Shown here: one piece after another, positions 15,967 to 24,920 of the stretch | How the letters are laid out: each line of letters begins with the position of its first letter | Position numbering within the stretch: position 1 is the stretch's first letter | From: CBIFWW01 sp966186435 | Lineage (GTDB): Bacteria; Pseudomonadota; Gammaproteobacteria; Enterobacterales; Enterobacteriaceae | Reading direction: 5' to 3' | Assembly: GCA_966186435.1 (NCBI GenBank) | Contig: CBIFWW010000017.1 | Coordinates: 1-31,323, forward strand | DNA: 31,323 bases | The notes under the pieces: generated by a model | Seen by the model: only the letters and a program-made list of their open reading frames with translations | The model's database searches: none | What the model was told of the DNA's origin: nothing | Program-made: the position numbers and the translations under genes

Positions 15967-17190
15967 TTATCCCCGAATATCAGTAATAAATTGGCGTAGC
16001 ACGTTCTCTTTTTCGAGGGTGCGTTCGGCATATTCACGTGCCACCGTGTTGTGCCCGGGTAAAGCCAGGCTGCGGGCGATCCCGGCAGCCAGCGCCGCCG
16101 GGGATTCTGGCTCCACGCACTCGGCAATCCCCGGGACGCGTTGGCACAGCAGGCCCAGTTCGGTGTCCGGTTCGGCGGTAATCACCGCATTACCACCCAC
16201 CGCCAGAATATTGGTCAGTTTGGAGGGCAGCACCGCATCAGCAGCCCCCCGGCGCTGGATCACCAGATGGCAATCTGCCAGTTTGAGCAGCGCAGGCAGT
16301 GCCTCATAAGGCTGTAATGGGTGGAAGCTGACATGGGTTAAACCCCGTTCCGCCACCAGGGCTTCCAGCCGGGCCTTGCCGCCCCCCTGGCCAACAATGG
16401 CGAAGTGCCAGGGTTGATCCTGATGGCGGGCCGCCACCTCGATCACCGATTCCAGCCCCTGTTTTTCGCCGATATTGCCGGAATAGAGCAAAATCTTGCG
16501 CTCATCGGGCAGGCCCAGTTCATGGCGCAAGCTGGCAACCGCCGCCGGATCGACATCGCGGAAGCGGGCCACTTCTGACCAGTTAGGGAAGAACAGCACC
16601 CGCTCATCGGCTACCCCTTTGTCACAAGCCCGTTGCATCATCGAGCGGGAGATAGTGGATACCCGGTCAACCTTCAATAAACCGCTGCGTTCAAAGGCGG
16701 AGGCCAGGCGCGCCACCAGGCCGCCCTTGCGCTTCCCGGCCATCCCCAGGCCGAGCATGGCATCCACTTCATAGTCCTGAATGTGTAGCACGGTTTTGGC
16801 CCCGGTCATGGCCGCCAACAGGCGCATCCCCGGTACGCAAAACAGGGTCGGCACCACGCCGATGATCCGATCGGGCTTCCAGCTGCGTTGGGCCAGCAGC
16901 GGGAACAGAGAGCTAAAGGCAAAGCTGCCTAAATGCACCAGCCGTTTAAGGGTGGATGGCTGGCGCGGCACATACAGCGGGCAGCGGTACACCGTGGCAC
17001 CGGCCTGCTCTTTGCGGTACTGCCAGGCCTTCCAGCCCTTTTGTACCTGCCAGGCCGGGTAATATGGCGGGGCGGTGATCACCCGCACTTCATGGCCCTG
17101 GCGCACCATCCACTCCACCATCTCACCGGTGTATTTGCCGATGCCGGTAAGTTCCGGAGAGTAATTGATGCCGTACACCAGAATTTTCAT
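15967..17190 (-). CDS. wcaI: Colanic acid fucosyltransferase WcaI (GT4)
   Basis: WcaI is a cytosolic GT4 family enzyme of 407 residues, the same length I recall for E. coli WcaI, and is assigned to fucose transfer onto the glucose primer. It begins MKILVYGINYSPELTGIGKY, typical of the GT4 acceptor lobe. The donor lobe has LLYSGNIGEKQGLESVIEVA, AIVGQGGGKARLEAL and RRGAADAVLPSKLTNILAVG. It follows gmm after 5 bases. Donor specificity is from published work on E. coli, not from this sequence. Confidence 0.95.
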   Translation of the reverse strand: MKILVYGINYSPELTGIGKYTGEMVEWMVRQGHEVRVITAPPYYPAWQVQKGWKAWQYRKEQAGATVYRCPLYVPRQPSTLKRLVHLGSFAFSSLFPLLAQRSWKPDRIIGVVPTLFCVPGMRLLAAMTGAKTVLHIQDYEVDAMLGLGMAGKRKGGLVARLASAFERSGLLKVDRVSTISRSMMQRACDKGVADERVLFFPNWSEVARFRDVDPAAVASLRHELGLPDERKILLYSGNIGEKQGLESVIEVAARHQDQPWHFAIVGQGGGKARLEALVAERGLTHVSFHPLQPYEALPALLKLADCHLVIQRRGAADAVLPSKLTNILAVGGNAVITAEPDTELGLLCQRVPGIAECVEPESPAALAAGIARSLALPGHNTVAREYAERTLEKENVLRQFITDIRG

Positions 17191-17195
17191 CGGCC

Positions 17196-17687
17196 TTATC
17201 CTTTTACCAATAAGCCCGGTACGCCGCCCTGCAATGCCGGGTCGAAGTAGGCCCGGCTATTAGCATGGACGTCGTCGCTGGCAATCAGCGCCGCCGGGGA
17301 TTGCCAGCGGTATTGGGCATGTTGAGCCTGGGGCAGGCCCGCTACATCCCCCGTAAGCTGGAGGCGATAACCCAATACCACGTAATGGGTGGAGATCCCT
17401 TCACCGGCAAAACTGTCCGGGTAGAAGTGTTGCCACACCCCGTGGAATTGCCCTTGCTCAACGGAGATAGCCTCACCCAGTTCAGCCTCGGTCAGCCGCA
17501 GGAAGGCTTGGGCCAGGGTTTCGTTTTTCTGCACCCGGCCACCGGGCACAAACCAGTAGCCCTGGGCCGGGCGGTTAGTACGCTGGCCCAGCAGCACCTC
17601 GCCACAGGCGTTCTCCACGATCAGATCGATGGAGACCAGCGGGGTGGCATCCACTACGGTGGCAAAATCCCGTTCGCTTAAAAACAT
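17196..17687 (-). CDS. gmm: GDP-mannose mannosyl hydrolase Gmm
   Basis: Gmm is a Nudix-fold enzyme that hydrolyses GDP-mannose to GDP and mannose, perhaps to adjust the GDP-mannose/GDP-fucose balance. The 163-residue product has GYWFVPGGRVQKNETLAQAF followed by LRLTEAELG. This is the Gmm form of the Nudix box, which lacks the usual REUXEE glutamates and works by C-O cleavage. Two adjacent ATGs exist at 17690 and 17687. The first overlaps the fcl stop (TAATG), while the second has better spacing from GGGGG and matches the E. coli N-terminus MFL. The longer open frame to 17726 lies within fcl and is not used. Confidence 0.94.
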   Translation of the reverse strand: MFLSERDFATVVDATPLVSIDLIVENACGEVLLGQRTNRPAQGYWFVPGGRVQKNETLAQAFLRLTEAELGEAISVEQGQFHGVWQHFYPDSFAGEGISTHYVVLGYRLQLTGDVAGLPQAQHAQYRWQSPAALIASDDVHANSRAYFDPALQGGVPGLLVKG

Positions 17688-17689
17688 CA

Positions 17690-18655
17690 TTACCCCCGGA
17701 ACCGCTGCTGGTTTTCCAGAAACCACTGGTAGGTGCTCGCCAGCCCGGCTTCGAGGCCGATTTCGTGATACCAGCCCAAACTGTGCAGGCGGGTGACATC
17801 CAGCAGTTTTCGTGGCGTACCATCTGGCTTGCTGGTATCGAATACCACCCGGCCCCGGTAACCCACCACGCTTGCCAGGGTTTGCGCCAGCTCACGGATA
17901 GTGCAGTCCACCCCGGTACCCACATTGATATGGGAGAGCATCGGCTGGGTGTTTTCCTGCCACACCTCGGCATCCAGCTCCATTACGTGAATGCTGGCGG
18001 CCGCCATATCATCCACATGCAGGAACTCACGCATCGGAGTACCACTGCCCCACACCACCACGTCGGGGGTGTTATCGCGGGCGGCCTCATGGAAGCGGCG
18101 CAGTAATGCCGGGATCACATGGGAATTGCTCGGGTGGAAGTTATCTTCCGGCCCATACAAATTGGTAGGCATCACCGAGCGATAGTCGCGGCCATGCTGG
18201 CGATTGTAGGATTCACACAGTTTGATCCCGGCAATCTTGGCGATGGCGTAAGGTTCATTAGTGGCTTCCAGCGTGCCCTGCAACAGTTCGCTCTCCTTCA
18301 TAGGCTGGTTAGCCAGTTTGGGATAGATGCAGGAGGAGCCTAAAAACAGCAGCTTATTCACGTTGTGACTATGGGCAGCGTGAATGATATTGCTTTCAAT
18401 CATCATATTTTGGTAGATGAAATCCGCCGGGAAGCTGTTGTTCGCCACGATGCCGCCCACTTTGGCCGCCGCCAGATACACCTGGTCAAGATTCTGCTCG
18501 GCAAAGAAGGCATCCACCGCCGCGCCGTCCAGCAGATTGAGCTGGTCACGGCTGCGCAGAACTAATTCAATATCATCCCGTTGTAACAGCTGGCGGGCGA
18601 TGGCGGAACCCACCATTCCCCGATGGCCGGCCACAAAAACACGTTGCTTCTGCAT
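17690..18655 (-). CDS. fcl: GDP-L-fucose synthase Fcl (WcaG)
   Basis: Fcl performs the 3,5-epimerisation and 4-reduction of GDP-4-keto-6-deoxymannose to GDP-L-fucose with NADPH. The 321-residue protein has an N-terminal GHRGMVGSAIA (10-20), SSCIYPK (108-114), the catalytic YAIAK (Y136, K140) and PTNLYGPEDNFHPSNSHVIP. It starts 2 bases after the gmd stop and overlaps gmm. Together with gmd it supplies the two fucoses of the colanic acid unit. Confidence 0.97.
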   Translation of the reverse strand: MQKQRVFVAGHRGMVGSAIARQLLQRDDIELVLRSRDQLNLLDGAAVDAFFAEQNLDQVYLAAAKVGGIVANNSFPADFIYQNMMIESNIIHAAHSHNVNKLLFLGSSCIYPKLANQPMKESELLQGTLEATNEPYAIAKIAGIKLCESYNRQHGRDYRSVMPTNLYGPEDNFHPSNSHVIPALLRRFHEAARDNTPDVVVWGSGTPMREFLHVDDMAAASIHVMELDAEVWQENTQPMLSHINVGTGVDCTIRELAQTLASVVGYRGRVVFDTSKPDGTPRKLLDVTRLHSLGWYHEIGLEAGLASTYQWFLENQQRFRG

Positions 18656-18657
18656 AC

Positions 18658-19779
18658 TTAAGACTCCAGCGCGATGGCAACCTCGTAGCCGTGGGACTTC
18701 AGCAGGGAGTGTTTCTTCGCCGCTTCCAGATCGTTGGCGACCATCTCAGACACCATCTCTTTCAGGGTGATCTCTGGCTTCCAGCCCAGGGTTTCATGGG
18801 CTTTGGTCGGGTCACCCAGCAGGGTTTCCACTTCCGCCGGGCGGAAGTAACGCGGGTCAACGGAGATAATCACATCACCCGGTTTTACCCCCGGCGCGTC
18901 ATGACCGGTCACCGAAACCACGATGCCTTTCTCTTCCACGCCCTGGCCTTCAAAGCGCAGTTTGATACCCAGCTGAGCGGCGGCCATTTCCACAAACTGG
19001 CGCACGGAGTACTGCACCCCGGTGGCGATCACGAAATCTTCCGGCTTTTCCTGTTGCAGCATCATCCACTGCATCTTCACGTAGTCTTTGGCATGGCCCC
19101 AGTCACGCAGGGAATCCATGTTGCCGAGGTACAGGCAGGATTCGAGTCCCTGAGCAATGTTGGCAATAGCGCGGGTAATCTTGCGCGTCACGAAGGTTTC
19201 ACCACGGCGTGGGGATTCGTGGTTAAACAGAATGCCGTTACAGGCATACATGCCGTAGGATTCGCGGTAGTTCACGGTGATCCAGTAAGCGTAAAGCTTG
19301 GCAACGGCATAGGGAGAGCGCGGGTAGAACGGCGTGGTCTCTTTCTGCGGGATTTCCTGCACCAGTCCATACAGCTCAGAGGTGGAGGCCTGGTAGAAAC
19401 GGGTTTTCTTCTCCAGCCCCAGGAAACGAATCGCTTCCAGCAAGCGCAAGGTGCCCATGGCATCCACATCGGCGGTGTATTCCGGGGATTCGAAGGAGAC
19501 AGCCACGTGGCTCATGGCCCCCAGGTTGTAGACTTCATCCGGCTGCACTTCGGAGAGAATACGGGTCAGGTTAGAGCTATCCGTTAAATCGCCATAATGC
19601 AGGTGGAATCTCGGGTTACCGGCGTGAGGGTCCTGATAGATGTGGTCCACGCGCTCGGTGTTAAAAGAGGAGGCGCGGCGCTTAATACCGTGCACTTCAT
19701 AGCCTTTTTCCAGTAAAAACTCCGCCAGATAGGAGCCGTCTTGCCCAGTAACGCCAGTGATAAGAGCCACTTTACTCAT
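18658..19779 (-). CDS. gmd: GDP-mannose 4,6-dehydratase Gmd
   Basis: Gmd converts GDP-mannose to GDP-4-keto-6-deoxymannose, the first step toward GDP-fucose. The 373-residue product has ALITGVTGQDGSYLAEFLLE (5-24), the catalytic STSEL and YAVAK (Y157, K161), and NHESPRRGETFVTRKITRA. Length and motifs are as expected. The 29-base gap after wcaF contains AGAGGAAAACC, a good ribosome site. Confidence 0.97.
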   Translation of the reverse strand: MSKVALITGVTGQDGSYLAEFLLEKGYEVHGIKRRASSFNTERVDHIYQDPHAGNPRFHLHYGDLTDSSNLTRILSEVQPDEVYNLGAMSHVAVSFESPEYTADVDAMGTLRLLEAIRFLGLEKKTRFYQASTSELYGLVQEIPQKETTPFYPRSPYAVAKLYAYWITVNYRESYGMYACNGILFNHESPRRGETFVTRKITRAIANIAQGLESCLYLGNMDSLRDWGHAKDYVKMQWMMLQQEKPEDFVIATGVQYSVRQFVEMAAAQLGIKLRFEGQGVEEKGIVVSVTGHDAPGVKPGDVIISVDPRYFRPAEVETLLGDPTKAHETLGWKPEITLKEMVSEMVANDLEAAKKHSLLKSHGYEVAIALES

Positions 19780-19808
19780 GTTGGTTTTCCTCTAATTAAT
19801 AGGACTGA

Positions 19809-20357
19809 TCAGTCGGTAGCCGCACGAGCACGGATTACCTGCGCCGGGTTACCCCGGCAAATTTTATTTTCCGGTAGCGATTTAAATACGCTGCTACGGG
19901 CGCCCACCACGGTGTTATTCCCCACCGTTACACCGGGCGCCACAAATACATCGGTTGCCAGCCAGCATTTCTCACCAATAACAATTGGCTCGGCATAAAT
20001 ATCAAAATGGTCGCTAAGGTAGTCATGGCTGCCGGTACATAAATAACTTTTCTGCGATACCACCGCATTGGCGCCAATAGTGATGGGTGCCAGGTTATAC
20101 AGCACCGCATCGTCCCCTACCCAGGCATAATCCCCGAGGGTTAATTTCCACGGATAAGTAATTGTCACCGATGGCCGAATAACCACATTTTTACCAATGG
20201 TTGCGCCGAACCGTTTCAATAACCAGGCGCGCCAGCGATAGGCAATTTGCGGCGACCATTGAAATAATGTTGCCTGCACCGCCCACCATAATTGTACTTT
20301 TAATGGGTTGCCGCCCCGGAAGCCTTTGGGGACAGTAAAACCTTTTAATTCCTGCAT
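19809..20357 (-). CDS. wcaF: Colanic acid O-acetyltransferase WcaF
   Basis: WcaF is a left-handed beta-helix acetyltransferase of 182 residues, assigned to acetylation of fucose in colanic acid using acetyl-CoA. Hexapeptide repeats run from about residue 50 to 165 (for example IGKNVVIRPSVTITYPWKLT and VGNNTVVGARSSVF). The catalytic-type histidine is in CTGSHDYLS. The C-terminal GNPAQVIRAR is the usual family ending. It follows wcaE after 19 bases. Confidence 0.94.
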   Translation of the reverse strand: MQELKGFTVPKGFRGGNPLKVQLWWAVQATLFQWSPQIAYRWRAWLLKRFGATIGKNVVIRPSVTITYPWKLTLGDYAWVGDDAVLYNLAPITIGANAVVSQKSYLCTGSHDYLSDHFDIYAEPIVIGEKCWLATDVFVAPGVTVGNNTVVGARSSVFKSLPENKICRGNPAQVIRARAATD

Positions 20358-20376
20358 ATCATTACCTACGGTTATT

Positions 20377-21132
20377 TTAGGATTTACCGTAACGCTCCTT
20401 TGCCTTACCAGTCGTTTTAATTCTCAACTGATAAGAGAGTTCAGCAATAAACCTTGGCATCCGTAATATATTGCGTTGCACGCTACGGGCATCATCACAC
20501 AGGGCTTGATTATTGGTGGTCGATACTCCACCCATAGAAAACTCAGATACCACGCCATTTAATTTCCGGAATGGATAACCTGCTTTATATAAGCGCGCCG
20601 CCAGGGCATAGTCAGAAGAGACTTTATATTGCAAATCGTATCGGTGTTTACTTAACCCGCTCATCGGGAAAAATATCGCCTGATGGCTGGCCGGCAGGCT
20701 GTGGTAAATATACCAGCCGTTTTTTGCTGCGCGCGGGCGCTTAATACCGTTGCCAAAATCCAGCAGCGCATCGGCGGTGTACATCGCCGGGGTGTGAGCG
20801 CCCTGCTGCATCAATTGGCGCACCACCTGGGGGGCATCCTGATGGAAGACATCCCCGGAATTCAGGAACAGCGCATAGCAGCCCCGGGCCATCGCGATGC
20901 CTTTATTCATGGCATCGTAAATGCCTTTATCTTTCTCGCTCACATAACGTAAGTTGTACTGGCCCTGAAGGTTCGCCAGGAAGGCCTCGGTGCCGTCGTC
21001 GGAGCCGCCGTCCACCACGATCCACTCAAAGTCGATACCCGGGTCACGGGCCAAATGGGCCAGGGACTGCCAGGTTTTTTCCACCCCGGCGGCGTTTTTC
21101 CACGCCACGGTAATCACACTTAAAATATCCAT
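20377..21132 (-). CDS. wcaE: Colanic acid glycosyltransferase WcaE (GT2)
   Basis: WcaE is a GT2 (GT-A fold) glycosyltransferase of 251 residues, assigned to addition of the second fucose. The N-terminus is ILSVITVAWKN, followed by IDFEWIVVDGGSDDGTEAFL with the nucleotide-binding DGGS, and IYDAMNKGIAMARGCYALFL with the NSGD motif after it (about 92-95). SLPASHQAIFF and SSDYALAARLYKAGYPFRKL are conserved with E. coli. It starts 7 bases after the wcaD stop. Confidence 0.94.
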   Translation of the reverse strand: MDILSVITVAWKNAAGVEKTWQSLAHLARDPGIDFEWIVVDGGSDDGTEAFLANLQGQYNLRYVSEKDKGIYDAMNKGIAMARGCYALFLNSGDVFHQDAPQVVRQLMQQGAHTPAMYTADALLDFGNGIKRPRAAKNGWYIYHSLPASHQAIFFPMSGLSKHRYDLQYKVSSDYALAARLYKAGYPFRKLNGVVSEFSMGGVSTTNNQALCDDARSVQRNILRMPRFIAELSYQLRIKTTGKAKERYGKS

Positions 21133-21139
21133 ACCGGCC

Positions 21140-22360
21140 TCACGACGATGAAATACCTAATGCTTTACGCAAAATAAACGGGCAGACGATTAAGAATGCA
21201 TATTCCGGGCTAAAAATAGAACCGGTGAAAAACAGTGATACCGGTGTAAATAACCACAATTGAACCCGATAATTCTGATTATTGCCAAAGGCGTTGGCCA
21301 TCATCTTAATAACGTTAAACATGTACCAGCCGGTAAGTATTAGCGCCAGCCAAGAGAAGTAAATAATTAATAAGTACAAACCATTGTCTATGGTTTTCCC
21401 TACATCCGCACCGTTAAAGATTCCGAATGAGGCCACATATTCATATAAGGAACCGAAGCGAATCACACCGTCTATATGGGTTAACGAATACCCCACCATC
21501 ACTAATGGGCCGATAATCCGGTAATACGACGATGACCCCTGGGTACCTAAATCCCCTAACCGCTCCGCGATATAAGGGAAACCTATTACCAAGCCAGCCA
21601 TAAACACCGATAACGAGATAATCGCCAGCGGTAATTTCTTCTTTAAGGCATTTTTATTGAGATATTGAAACGCCCATTCCAGAAGATAAAAAATGATAAA
21701 AGTCATTACCCCTGAAAAAGAACCGGATAGGATTATCCCAAACAGAATCATAGCATCGGCTTTAGGCGTTTTGATACCAAACTGTTTCACACTCAGCCAA
21801 ATTGAGATTAACGCCAGAGCGAAGAATGCCGGTTCGAAGTAAAGTGCGGTGGTACGCTTGCCGCCAAATTTAATAAAGTTCAATACATAGCTATTACTGT
21901 AAATAAGAAACTTCGAAATCTTTTCCATCAGGCTACTGCCACCGGTCAATATAATTTGCGCCATTTCCAGGGCTGCCAGGGTGACGATTATTCCGATAAC
22001 CAGATAAAACAGGCGCAGGATTTTCCGGTGGTTCCATGATGAAATGGTTTTAAAGCGGATACTCCAGGTCATCCCGATAATCACCACGATATACACGAAT
22101 AGCATGGTGGAGGTGACGTATTTACTGGCATCCAGTGATTGACCAAACACGAAGTTAAACGCCGTCAGCCCCAGGCCGATCCCCAGCGCCAGCATCAAAT
22201 TCTTAAGATTGAGGCGCGCCATAAACAGCAGTAGGATCAGCGGCAAAAAAGTGGCGACGGTAATCGGGAAGCTCTCCCCCAACTGGAGCAGCTTGACGTT
22301 CACCAGCAGATACATCACCGGCAGCGCCAGATAGCTACAGACTCTGATAGAACGAGACAT
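21140..22360 (-). CDS. wcaD: Colanic acid polymerase WcaD
   Basis: WcaD is a multi-pass inner-membrane protein of 406 residues believed to polymerise colanic acid units in the periplasm (Wzy role). Hydrophobic segments alternate with short loops throughout. Stretches such as FGQSLDASKYVTSTMLFVYI and KRTTALYFEPAFFALALISI match my memory of E. coli WcaD. The frame is open to 22492 within wcaC, but the ATG at 22360 has GGAGGA 3 bases upstream and gives the family N-terminus. It therefore overlaps the wcaC end by 26 bases. As usual for polymerases, there is no catalytic motif to read. Confidence 0.93.
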   Translation of the reverse strand: MSRSIRVCSYLALPVMYLLVNVKLLQLGESFPITVATFLPLILLLFMARLNLKNLMLALGIGLGLTAFNFVFGQSLDASKYVTSTMLFVYIVVIIGMTWSIRFKTISSWNHRKILRLFYLVIGIIVTLAALEMAQIILTGGSSLMEKISKFLIYSNSYVLNFIKFGGKRTTALYFEPAFFALALISIWLSVKQFGIKTPKADAMILFGIILSGSFSGVMTFIIFYLLEWAFQYLNKNALKKKLPLAIISLSVFMAGLVIGFPYIAERLGDLGTQGSSSYYRIIGPLVMVGYSLTHIDGVIRFGSLYEYVASFGIFNGADVGKTIDNGLYLLIIYFSWLALILTGWYMFNVIKMMANAFGNNQNYRVQLWLFTPVSLFFTGSIFSPEYAFLIVCPFILRKALGISSS

Positions 22361-23552
22361 ATTCCTCCAGCATCTGGTTGCCGCTATAGGTGCGCTGGCT
22401 GCGGGCGCGGAACACATCAAGCTCCAGCCCGAACAGCTCCCGGGCCAACGTGGCGCGCTGCTGTTGCGCCAGGTTGATAGCCCGATCGGCACTCACCGTA
22501 TGGCCGCCGGACTTCGCCAGCACTTCATTGGCGGCGGCGCTGGGGGTGGCAATCACCGGCAGCCCAATAGACAAGGCCTCACACAGGATCAGCGGGTAGT
22601 TATCCACCCGCGAGGTAAACAACAGCGAATCCATCTGGTTGAGCTGGCTCATCAACGCCCGCTTGTTGGTCAAGAAGCCGTGGTTCACCACATTCGGGCC
22701 ACTAAAGGGGGAGTGTTTACCAAAGGTGTGTACCTCCACCGCTTCACCACACTGCACCAGGCGGTTCACCAGCTGTTGATTGGTTTTACCGTCATAGCGC
22801 AGGTCGTGGGCAACTATCGCCACTTTCGGCGTCCGGGCGGTAGTTTCCGGGGGCGGAATATCAGCCAGTAGGGCTTCAGTAGCCACATCTACCCCGTTAT
22901 TAATGATCTGGCAGCGATCGGCCCCGTACAGGGAATTGAAGTCGGCCGCTACGTGCTGGCTGGGGGAGATAAACTGGCAGCCGAGTGTGAGCATGTCACG
23001 GAAGCGCTGGCGCTTATCACCCAGCTGTTGGGCGGCGCGGTCAACGTTGACCGGCGGATAGTTATCCAGACTCGGACACTGCTGGCAGCCGGTTTTCCAG
23101 CCCTCACAGCCATCAAGAAAGGCACAGCGCCCGGTAATGCTCCAGTGGTCGTGTAAGGTCCATACCAGTTTAAGGTCAGGCTTCGCCGCTTTCATCTGCT
23201 GGCAAAAGGCCACCAGCTTGTCGAGGTTTAGCCAGTAGCTGTGCATCACGTGGAAGTGCAGCACCATTGGCCCGGAGGTGGCCAATACCCTGCGCTTCAG
23301 ATTGCCGAGGGAACCGAAAGGGTCGCGATTGAGGAAACGGAACAGGGCGATATTCGCCATGGCTGTCAGCCGTGGAGTGTGCTTCTCCACCTGCGGATAC
23401 TCACCGTGGCTTTCGCTGTCTTTACCACCTTTGCCGTAACCATAGATAAAACGAGAATCCAGCCCGGCCCCTAATGCCCGCTGGTGAAGATCGAGGGCGA
23501 CACCGGCCGCCCCGCCCTCCGCCAGGCGCACGTTAAATTGCATAATTTTCAT
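22335..23552 (-). CDS. wcaC: Colanic acid glycosyltransferase WcaC (GT4)
   Basis: WcaC is a GT4 glycosyltransferase of 405 residues, assigned to addition of the first galactose. It begins MKIMQFNVRLAEGGAAGVAL. It also contains WTLHDHWSITGRCAFLDGCE with nearby paired cysteines (CEGWKTGCQQC, about 149-159). The donor lobe contains SRVDNYPLILCEALSIGLPV (about 319-338) with the GT4 ExxxxxxxE-type segment. Its ATG overlaps the wcaB stop (ATGA). Confidence 0.94.
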   Translation of the reverse strand: MKIMQFNVRLAEGGAAGVALDLHQRALGAGLDSRFIYGYGKGGKDSESHGEYPQVEKHTPRLTAMANIALFRFLNRDPFGSLGNLKRRVLATSGPMVLHFHVMHSYWLNLDKLVAFCQQMKAAKPDLKLVWTLHDHWSITGRCAFLDGCEGWKTGCQQCPSLDNYPPVNVDRAAQQLGDKRQRFRDMLTLGCQFISPSQHVAADFNSLYGADRCQIINNGVDVATEALLADIPPPETTARTPKVAIVAHDLRYDGKTNQQLVNRLVQCGEAVEVHTFGKHSPFSGPNVVNHGFLTNKRALMSQLNQMDSLLFTSRVDNYPLILCEALSIGLPVIATPSAAANEVLAKSGGHTVSADRAINLAQQQRATLARELFGLELDVFRARSQRTYSGNQMLEEYVSFYQSL

Positions 23553-24037
23553 TTAATTACCTTCACCCTGGCCTTCTCACCCACCACCAGGCTGTTATCC
23601 GGCACGTTATCCAGTACCACGCTACCGGCCCCCACAATCACGTTATCGCCGAGGGTAATATCGCCAATCACAATGGCGTTGGCCCCCAGCTCTACCCGGT
23701 TGCCAATCTTCGGGCAGGCTAAGCTTTCCGGGCCACGGTTGCCGATGGTCACCCCATGGCGGATGACAAAATCATCCCCGGCCACGGTGTTTTTATTAAT
23801 CACTACCCCATAGCCGTGGTGAATGGTGAAGCGCCGCCCGATGGTGGCCGCCGCCTGGATTTCATAGCCAAAGAAGCCTTCGGTGATCACCCGATAACCC
23901 ACCAGGATCGGCACCGCCCAAATATTGTTGAGGCGGTTTTTTTTACGCCATACCGAGCAAAAATGGGCCACCCGATAGGACAGCACCATGCAGCACGGGC
24001 GCAGGCTCCATGAGTTAGCACGCAGATCTTCCAGCAT
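23549..24037 (-). CDS. wcaB: Colanic acid O-acetyltransferase WcaB
   Basis: WcaB is a serine-acetyltransferase-like left-handed beta-helix enzyme of 162 residues, exactly the length I recall for the E. coli protein. It starts MLEDLRANSWSLRPCCMVLS. GRRFTIHHGYGVVINKNTVA carries the histidine pair of this family, and IRHGVTIGNRG and the repeats IGDITLGDNVIVGAGSVVL follow. It should use acetyl-CoA to acetylate one sugar of the colanic acid unit. Start and stop overlap neighbours: TAATG with wcaA and ATGA with wcaC. Confidence 0.95.
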   Translation of the reverse strand: MLEDLRANSWSLRPCCMVLSYRVAHFCSVWRKKNRLNNIWAVPILVGYRVITEGFFGYEIQAAATIGRRFTIHHGYGVVINKNTVAGDDFVIRHGVTIGNRGPESLACPKIGNRVELGANAIVIGDITLGDNVIVGAGSVVLDNVPDNSLVVGEKARVKVIK

Positions 24038-24882
24038 TATTTCCCCCGCAGCCCGTCGGCCAGGCGTTTGGTATTCCGCAGCGACAGCAAAGTGAATAAG
24101 GTGCGTAGGCGCATCGGCTTATTGCGAATCTGGTACAGGGTAAACAACTGATACTTTTTGCTGGCCCGGTCAAAATGCTGCTTATGTTTGCGGTAAAAAT
24201 GGAAGTACCCGGCAAATTTCTTCGGAGATTTGGTGATCTGCATTTCGCCGTGGTTGATATGGAGAATTTGCGTCGCCTGCTCCACTTTCCAGGGCGCACC
24301 CCAGCGCAACACCATGCGCAAGAACATGTCGTAGTCCTGGGCCGCCGTGAGATCGGTATCGAAACCGCTTTGCTTAAAGCGTTGTGCCAAGCTGAATACC
24401 TGATTGCCGACGATATTGCGTTTGCAGAACAGCGCCATCGACCACGGCGATTTTGGGTACAACGGCAAACTGGCCGGTTGGGTATAAACCTGGCCTTCGC
24501 ACACATAGTCATTGGCATACAGGAAGGCGTGATTTGCCAGTTGCTCCCGATGTTGCAGGAATACGCTCAGCCGGTTCGGCGTCCACTCGTCATCGTCGTC
24601 TATCCCGGTAATAAATTGCCCACGGGCCGCCATAATCGCCTGGTTGCGCACCGCACAGGCCCCGCTGTTTTGCGGGTTATGGGTGTACTGCACCCGGGGG
24701 TCATTAAGTTCGCTAATAAATTGCTGCAACTGCTGCCAGGCGCTGGAGCAATCATCGACGATGATTAACTCCCAGTGGTCGTAGTCCTGGCGCAGTACCG
24801 ATTTAATCGCCCGGATCGCCAGCTGTTGGCGGTTCCAGGTGGGCATATAGATAGAGATCAACGGGCTTTCAGCTGTGGTCAT
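24037..24882 (-). CDS. wcaA: Colanic acid glycosyltransferase WcaA (GT2)
   Basis: WcaA is a GT2 glycosyltransferase of 281 residues, assigned to glucuronic acid addition. It has PLISIYMPTWNRQQLAIRAI, IVDDCSSAWQQL and GIDDDDEWTPNRL with the DDD metal site (about 99-101). NHGEMQITKSPKKFAGYFHF is strongly conserved with E. coli. The frame is open to 24921 (overlapping the wzc stop as TAATG), but ATG at 24882 has GAGG 7 bases upstream and matches the family start. The extra 13 codons would cover a hairpin. Confidence 0.95.
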   Translation of the reverse strand: MTTAESPLISIYMPTWNRQQLAIRAIKSVLRQDYDHWELIIVDDCSSAWQQLQQFISELNDPRVQYTHNPQNSGACAVRNQAIMAARGQFITGIDDDDEWTPNRLSVFLQHREQLANHAFLYANDYVCEGQVYTQPASLPLYPKSPWSMALFCKRNIVGNQVFSLAQRFKQSGFDTDLTAAQDYDMFLRMVLRWGAPWKVEQATQILHINHGEMQITKSPKKFAGYFHFYRKHKQHFDRASKKYQLFTLYQIRNKPMRLRTLFTLLSLRNTKRLADGLRGK

Positions 24883-24897
24883 CGTCGTTACCTCAAA

Positions 24898-24913
24898 CGC
24901 CCCCGCAGGGGCG
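24898..24913 (-). other. GC-rich hairpin between wzc and wcaA
   Basis: CGCCCC and GGGGCG arms with a 4-base loop lie in the 38-base gap between the wzc stop and the chosen wcaA start, followed by TTTGAGG. The T run is too short for an efficient terminator. It separates the export genes wza-wzb-wzc from the assembly genes, so it could be an RNA-stability or partial attenuation point. Confidence 0.5.
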
Positions 24914-24920
24914 GAAGACA

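Noticed and set aside
18691..19587. 298-codon plus-strand open frame opposite gmd
   Set aside because: It lies wholly antisense to gmd, which has all family motifs. The frame follows from the GC-rich codon pattern of the real gene and has no recognisable domain.
19803..19814. Perfect 12-base palindrome GACTGATCAGTC at the wcaF stop
   Set aside because: A single 12-base palindrome is expected several times by chance in a window of this size; no second site or related function was seen.
22361..22492. N-terminal extension of wcaD by 44 codons
   Set aside because: It overlaps wcaC and is hydrophilic and low in similarity; ATG 22360 has a strong GGAGGA site.
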